DNA from: Glacieibacterium arshaanense
GTDB taxonomy: Bacteria; Pseudomonadota; Alphaproteobacteria; Sphingomonadales; Sphingomonadaceae
Length of the DNA: 64,000 nt
Reading direction: 5' to 3'
Assembly (NCBI RefSeq): GCF_004681125.1
Contig: NZ_SIHO01000002.1
Location: 124,001-188,000 of the forward strand
A model generated the notes under the pieces. That model saw nothing but the letters and a program-made list of their open reading frames with translations, was not told the DNA's origin and did no database searches. Within the stretch, counting starts at the first letter, position 1, and the number at the start of each line of letters is the position of its first letter. Both the position numbers and the translations under genes were made by a program. Shown here one piece after another: positions 60,404 through 64,000 of this stretch.

Positions 60404-60430
60404 ATCCCCCGCCCCATGGGGGCGAGGGAT
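60404..60430. terminator. Hairpin between accC and the PEP-CTERM gene
   Basis: ATCCCCCGCCCC (60404-60415) and GGGGCGAGGGAT (about 60419-60430) form a stem with one mismatch around ATG. It lies between convergent genes and may terminate both. Confidence 0.6.
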
Positions 60431-60453
60431 TGCACTTCGCTGACGGTCGCTGA

Positions 60454-61101
60454 CTAAACCGTCGCGGCAGCGCTGCGGCGGCGGCGAAGCGCGGTGCCGA
60501 CCAGCGTGAAGCCGCCGATCATCAGCGCCCATGACGCGGGCTCGGGCACCGCGCGGATGTCGCTGACCAGCGAATAGCTGAACGCTGCCTGGTCGAGTGT
60601 CGCCGGCGCGTCGAGCAAGGTGATGTTGACGGAGGTGGTGAACGAATCAAAGCTGAAGGCGCCATTGTCCGGCGGGAACAACACAGCAAAGCTCGCCAGC
60701 TGGCTCGATGTCGAGCTGCTGTAGCCGTACGAACCTACCAGCGTCGTACCATCATAGAAGTTGAATGCACCATTGACGGCAGTCGGCCCGCCCGAGAAGC
60801 CGCTGCCGAAGAAATACAGCAGCAGGTCGGTCCGCACCTGCGATGCCGGAATGGTATACAAGGCATCGAGCGTTACCGTCGCGAAGATGTCGTCACCTTG
60901 ATCGACGGTGATCGCGTTGCTCGAATCGAGCCCGCTCAGCGACAGAAAATAGCTGTTGAAGTGCAACCCCCCAAAATCCTGCTGGAAATTGGAAAAGCCG
61001 GCGACATTGCCAGTAAGGTCGACAACATACGACGCGGCCTGCGCCGGCGTGGCCAAGGCCGCGCCTAGCGCAAGCACGCTGCCAAACAGAAATTGCTTCA
61101 C
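60454..61101 (-). CDS. PEP-CTERM sorting domain protein
   Basis: A 215-residue exported protein from GTG 61101, preceded by GGGAGAAC. The signal peptide (FLFGSVLALGAALATPAQA) is followed by a Ser/Gly/Asp-rich beta-sandwich-like domain without recognised homology. The C-terminal tail AVPEPASWALMIGGFTLVGT followed by ALRRRRS is a classical PEP-CTERM signal, processed by an EpsH/XrtA-type exosortase (not in this window). Such proteins are surface or exopolysaccharide-associated. A longer frame to 61134 adds non-conserved residues. Confidence 0.9.
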   Translation of the reverse strand: MKQFLFGSVLALGAALATPAQAASYVVDLTGNVAGFSNFQQDFGGLHFNSYFLSLSGLDSSNAITVDQGDDIFATVTLDALYTIPASQVRTDLLLYFFGSGFSGGPTAVNGAFNFYDGTTLVGSYGYSSSTSSQLASFAVLFPPDNGAFSFDSFTTSVNITLLDAPATLDQAAFSYSLVSDIRAVPEPASWALMIGGFTLVGTALRRRRSAAATV

Positions 61102-61282
61102 TTTGTTCTCCCTATTGAGTTCGTGCCGCAGCAAAGCGGCGCATTCTTACCAACGCTGAAAACAACTGAGATTAACCATGCAAGACTTGGGCCAATCATC
61201 GGATGTCAACAGATTCAAGGCGTTGACTGAAACGAACTCAACGAAAGTGTAACTAATATTGACAGATTCGCGGGTTGCCCGA

Positions 61283-62539
61283 TCAGCGCTTGCCGCTGGT
61301 CGGGATCTGGTTGAACGGCACCGTCTTGTCGACGCGGATGTCACCCGGCAGCCCGAGCACGCGCTCGGCGATGATGTTGCGCAGGATTTCGTCCGAGCCG
61401 CCTTCGATGCGCGTTGCCGGTGAACGCAGCAGCATGGCCTGGAAACGGCCATTGGCGGCCGTCACTTCGGGGTCGACCAGAATGCCGGCCTCGCCCTGCA
61501 GGTCGAGCGCGAATGCGGCGATGTCCTGCATCGTCGCACCAGCGACCAGCTTGCCGATCGAGTTTTCCGGCCCCGGGGTCTCGCCGCGCGACAGTGCCGA
61601 AATCGCGCGCATGCCGGTGTACTTGAGGCCTGAGGTGCGCACCGCCCAGGTGGCCAGCTTCGAGCGCACGTTGCGGTCGTTGATTGCCGGGCCGTCGGGC
61701 GTTTCAAGACGGCAGGCGAGGTCGAACAGTTCCGGAAAACCCGTCGGCATGCCCGAACCGATCGACAGCCGCTCGTTCATCAGCGTCGTCAGCGACACTT
61801 CCCAGCCCTGGCCGACCGCGCCGAGGCGCTGCGCGTCAGGAATGCGAACGTCGGTGAAATAGACTTCGTTGAAGCCTGACTGGCCATTGGCCTGCTTGAT
61901 CGGCCGCACCTCGACACCCGGCGAACGCATATCGAGGAAGAACATCGTCAACCCCTTGTGCTTGGCGACGCCCGGGTCGGTGCGCGTGATCAGCAGCCCC
62001 CAGTCGGAGTGCTGGGCACCACTCGTCCAGATCTTCTGGCCGTTGATGATCCAGTCGCCGCTGCCGTCATTCGCCGGCTCGGCACGGGTGCGCAGGCCTG
62101 CAAGGTCGGACCCCGAAGCGGGTTCGGAGAAAAGCTGGCACCAGACCTGCTCGCCCGCTGCTGCCTGCGGCAGCAAGTCGCGCTTCTGGTCTTCGCTCGC
62201 CCACGCCATCAGCGTCGGGCAGCACATGCCGTGGCCGATGGTGAACAGGCCGCCAAGCGCCGCATAGGGGCCTTCTTCCTGCCCCCAGATGACGCGCTCG
62301 ATCGGGCTGAAACCGCCGCCGCCATATTCCTTGGGCCAGTGCAGGCAGGCATAGCCGGCGTCGTACTTCTTCTTCTGCCACGCCCGGGCCGCAGCCATCG
62401 GGTCTTCGCTGGTGACGCCGCCACTGGCGAAACCGGCGGTGCGCAGCTGCGCCTCGAGGTGCTTGGGCGCATTGGCGTCAAGCCAGGTGCGAACGGTGGC
62501 GCGGAACGCAGCTTCCTGCGGGGTATCGTCAAAATTCAT
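61283..62539 (-). CDS. Acyl-CoA dehydrogenase, large partner
   Basis: A 418-residue acyl-CoA dehydrogenase. Motifs are CQLFSEPASGSDLAGLRTRA and IINGQKIWTSGAQHSDWGLL, with the C-terminal RIEGGSDEILRNIIAERVLG carrying the catalytic-type Glu. The build fits the FadE-like group whose members work as heterotetramers with a second, shorter subunit. It is 13 bp downstream of the 375-residue paralogue and probably pairs with it. Substrate class is open. Confidence 0.92.
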   Translation of the reverse strand: MNFDDTPQEAAFRATVRTWLDANAPKHLEAQLRTAGFASGGVTSEDPMAAARAWQKKKYDAGYACLHWPKEYGGGGFSPIERVIWGQEEGPYAALGGLFTIGHGMCCPTLMAWASEDQKRDLLPQAAAGEQVWCQLFSEPASGSDLAGLRTRAEPANDGSGDWIINGQKIWTSGAQHSDWGLLITRTDPGVAKHKGLTMFFLDMRSPGVEVRPIKQANGQSGFNEVYFTDVRIPDAQRLGAVGQGWEVSLTTLMNERLSIGSGMPTGFPELFDLACRLETPDGPAINDRNVRSKLATWAVRTSGLKYTGMRAISALSRGETPGPENSIGKLVAGATMQDIAAFALDLQGEAGILVDPEVTAANGRFQAMLLRSPATRIEGGSDEILRNIIAERVLGLPGDIRVDKTVPFNQIPTSGKR

Positions 62540-62552
62540 GGTGTCTCTCCCG

Positions 62553-63680
62553 TCAGGCGGCGTTTTTGGTTTGCAGGCGATCGATCAGCTTGTCTTCCCA
62601 TTGCGACAGGCTGCCGAGGTTGAGCGCGAGCAGGTTCGCGCGGCGGTAATAGAGGTGGCAATCGAACTCCCAGGTGAAGCCCATGCCGCCATGCACCTGA
62701 ATGTCGTTTTTGGCGCAATGCTGGAACGCCTGCGTCGCCGAGACACGCGCGGTGGCCGCGGCTTCGGGCAGCTCCGCCGCACCCGTCGAAAGCGCCCAGG
62801 CACCGTAATAGCTGTTCGAGCGCGCCAGCGTCGCCGACACATACATGTCGGCAAGCATATGCTTGATCGCCTGGAACGAGCCGATCGGCCGGCCGAACGC
62901 CATGCGCTCGAGCGCATAGTCGCGCGCCATTTCGAGCGCGCGGTCGGCGCCGCCGACCTGTTCGAACGCGGTCAGCACCGCGGCGCGGTCGTACACCGCC
63001 TGAATGGTCGCCCAGCCTTCGCCGGCAGTGCCCAGCGGCTCGGCGGCGGCGCCATTGAACGTCAGCTTGGCGTGGCTACGCGTCGGGTCGATGGTGGCGA
63101 CCGACTCGCGCGTCACGCCGGCGGCGTTGAGGTCGACGATAAACAGCGAAATCGCGCGTTCGTCACTGCCGCTGCCGGTGCGCGCCGCGACAATCGCGAA
63201 ATCGGCGATATCACCGTCGGCGACGGGCAGCTTGACGCCGCTCAGCGTGCCGCCGGCAGCTTGCGTCTTGATGCTGCGTGGCGTTGTCGTGCCGGTGCCT
63301 TCGGCGAACGCGAAGGTGCCGATGGCTTCACCCGCCACCAGCTTGGGCAACCAGGCCGCCTTTTGCGCCGGGCTGCCAGCCATCAGCAGGAATTCGGTGG
63401 CGAGGAACACCGACGACGAAAACGGCACCGGCGCAATGACGCGGCCGAGCTCTTCGGCAACGACGCACAGTTCGAGATAGCCCGCACCGAGCCCGCCGAA
63501 TTCTTCGGGAATCGCGATGCCGAGAAAGCCCATTTCGGCGAGGCCCTGCCACAGCGCGCGGTCGAACGGGGCCTTGCCTTCAAGCACCGCGCGCACCGCC
63601 TTGGGTGGGCATTTGGCCTCCAGAAAGCGCCGCGCCTCGGTGCGCATCTGCGCCTGTTCTTCGGAAAATTCAAAGTTCAT
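62553..63680 (-). CDS. Acyl-CoA dehydrogenase, small partner
   Basis: A 375-residue acyl-CoA dehydrogenase homologue. It begins MNFEFSEEQAQMRTEARRFL and ends with HGGMGFTWEFDCHLYYRRAN, lacking the IEG-x-x-x-I segment with the catalytic Glu seen in its neighbour. Together with the 418-residue gene it looks like the catalytically asymmetric heteromeric FadE pairs described in Mycobacterium sterol catabolism. Divergent from it is a third acyl-CoA dehydrogenase gene at the right edge. Confidence 0.92.
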   Translation of the reverse strand: MNFEFSEEQAQMRTEARRFLEAKCPPKAVRAVLEGKAPFDRALWQGLAEMGFLGIAIPEEFGGLGAGYLELCVVAEELGRVIAPVPFSSSVFLATEFLLMAGSPAQKAAWLPKLVAGEAIGTFAFAEGTGTTTPRSIKTQAAGGTLSGVKLPVADGDIADFAIVAARTGSGSDERAISLFIVDLNAAGVTRESVATIDPTRSHAKLTFNGAAAEPLGTAGEGWATIQAVYDRAAVLTAFEQVGGADRALEMARDYALERMAFGRPIGSFQAIKHMLADMYVSATLARSNSYYGAWALSTGAAELPEAAATARVSATQAFQHCAKNDIQVHGGMGFTWEFDCHLYYRRANLLALNLGSLSQWEDKLIDRLQTKNAA

Positions 63681-63787
63681 GGCTGATCCTGCTCGCTTGC
63701 GGCCTGTTGCGGCCGATTATTGCATTCGCGGCGTCGCGGCCGTGCAGATCCCCAAGCACCGGCGCGACGGCACATATAAGACAGTGG

Positions 63788-63803
63788 TTGACGTGCGCGT
63801 CAA
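63788..63803. promoter_or_regulatory. Inverted repeat in a divergent acyl-CoA dehydrogenase promoter
   Basis: TTGACG (63788-63793), TGCG, CGTCAA (63798-63803). It lies 55 bp before the rightward gene and 108 bp upstream of the leftward one. Similar TTGACG-n-CGTCAA dyads are used by MerR/TetR-type regulators of fatty and branched-chain acid genes. The regulator is not in the window. Confidence 0.45.
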
Positions 63804-63857
63804 CCTCGCGCATCGACGGCGCAACTTTTGTTGACCGCATTCTTGGGAGATTCAGCC

Positions 63858-64000
63858 ATGCTCGATACTGCCGCGCGCACCGCTTACGACGAAAACCACA
63901 TCGCCTTCCGCGACACCGTCCGCAAATTGTTCGAACGCGAACTGATCCCGCACCTCGACCGCCACGAAGCCGAAGGCATTGTCGATCGCAACTTCTGGCG
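63858..64000 (+). CDS. Acyl-CoA dehydrogenase, 5' end only
   Basis: 47 codons from ATG 63858, running off the right edge. MLDTAARTAYDENHIAFRDT and VRKLFERELIPHLDRHEAEG are the N-terminal helices of the acyl-CoA dehydrogenase family. GGGAGATTC precedes the start. The family call rests on the N-terminal part only. Confidence 0.8.
   Translation, partial: MLDTAARTAYDENHIAFRDTVRKLFERELIPHLDRHEAEGIVDRNFW

Overview
The window is a GC-rich, densely coded stretch of an alphaproteobacterial chromosome, most probably from the order Sphingomonadales. The evidence is a MipZ-type division ATPase, PhaR-like CTGC-N3-GCAG sites before a phasin gene, a complex I NDUFA9-family protein, a ThiS-ThiG fusion and a PEP-CTERM protein with the tail style common in sphingomonads. 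There is no rRNA, CRISPR array or intact transposase. Two tRNA genes are present: Leu-CAG and a Pro-UGG with an unusual A37.

Layout. 1-7106 (minus) holds the glutamate synthase locus, gltD / a DUF2059 gene / gltB (gltB runs off the left edge), then an NDUFA9-like gene and uppP. 7255-7341 is tRNA-Leu. From its 3' end to about 14902 lies an apparent decayed genomic island. It is bounded by 66-bp direct repeats (60/66 identical) and carries a wrecked DUF4102-type integrase next to the tRNA, a tandem pair of 275-residue SDRs with a divergent LysR gene, and a tautomerase/SDR/MATE operon facing a GlxA-type regulator across a perfect palindrome. 15100-25856 is core-like: another SDR, topA, an arginase-family enzyme, rnr, rpmG (too short for usual ORF cut-offs), a diguanylate cyclase, and a DUF3572/HAD/RidA/FemAB-like run.

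25979-35076 holds tRNA-Pro, a minus-strand operon (panC, a SLOG-like membrane protein, a GNAT), divergent mipZ with a membrane J-protein, a phosphohexomutase, a phasin with a histone-like N-terminal half, clpS, an SDR with no canonical start codon, and a pirin. 35202-42546 has a membrane protein / DUF2141 / GT4 glycosyltransferase unit and a complete TolC-MacA-MacB export operon. 42585-49500 has photolyase, a D-amino-acid transaminase-like gene, an ECF sigma / membrane anti-sigma-like / metal-sensor-like triple with translational overlaps, and the 2-oxoacid:ferredoxin oxidoreductase korBA. 49664-53377 has an S10 peptidase, an HSL-type esterase, an unknown secreted protein and rppH. 53280-55976 is a four-gene flavin electron-transfer module (outer-membrane barrel, FMN-binding protein, ApbE, four-helix membrane protein) behind two Fur-like boxes. 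56142-60399 holds panD, DUF2721, thiSG, aroQ and accBC. The right end has a PEP-CTERM protein and a divergent acyl-CoA dehydrogenase locus.

A palindromic intergenic repeat (GGGCCTCCGGCGGGCAGG, variable paired bases, CCTGCACCC) occurs as six units at five sites. Its central stem shows compensatory changes. The items most worth following up are the Fur-boxed flavinylation module, the SLOG/TM protein coupled to panC, the tRNA-Leu island, the covarying repeats, the histone-like phasin and the A37 tRNA-Pro.
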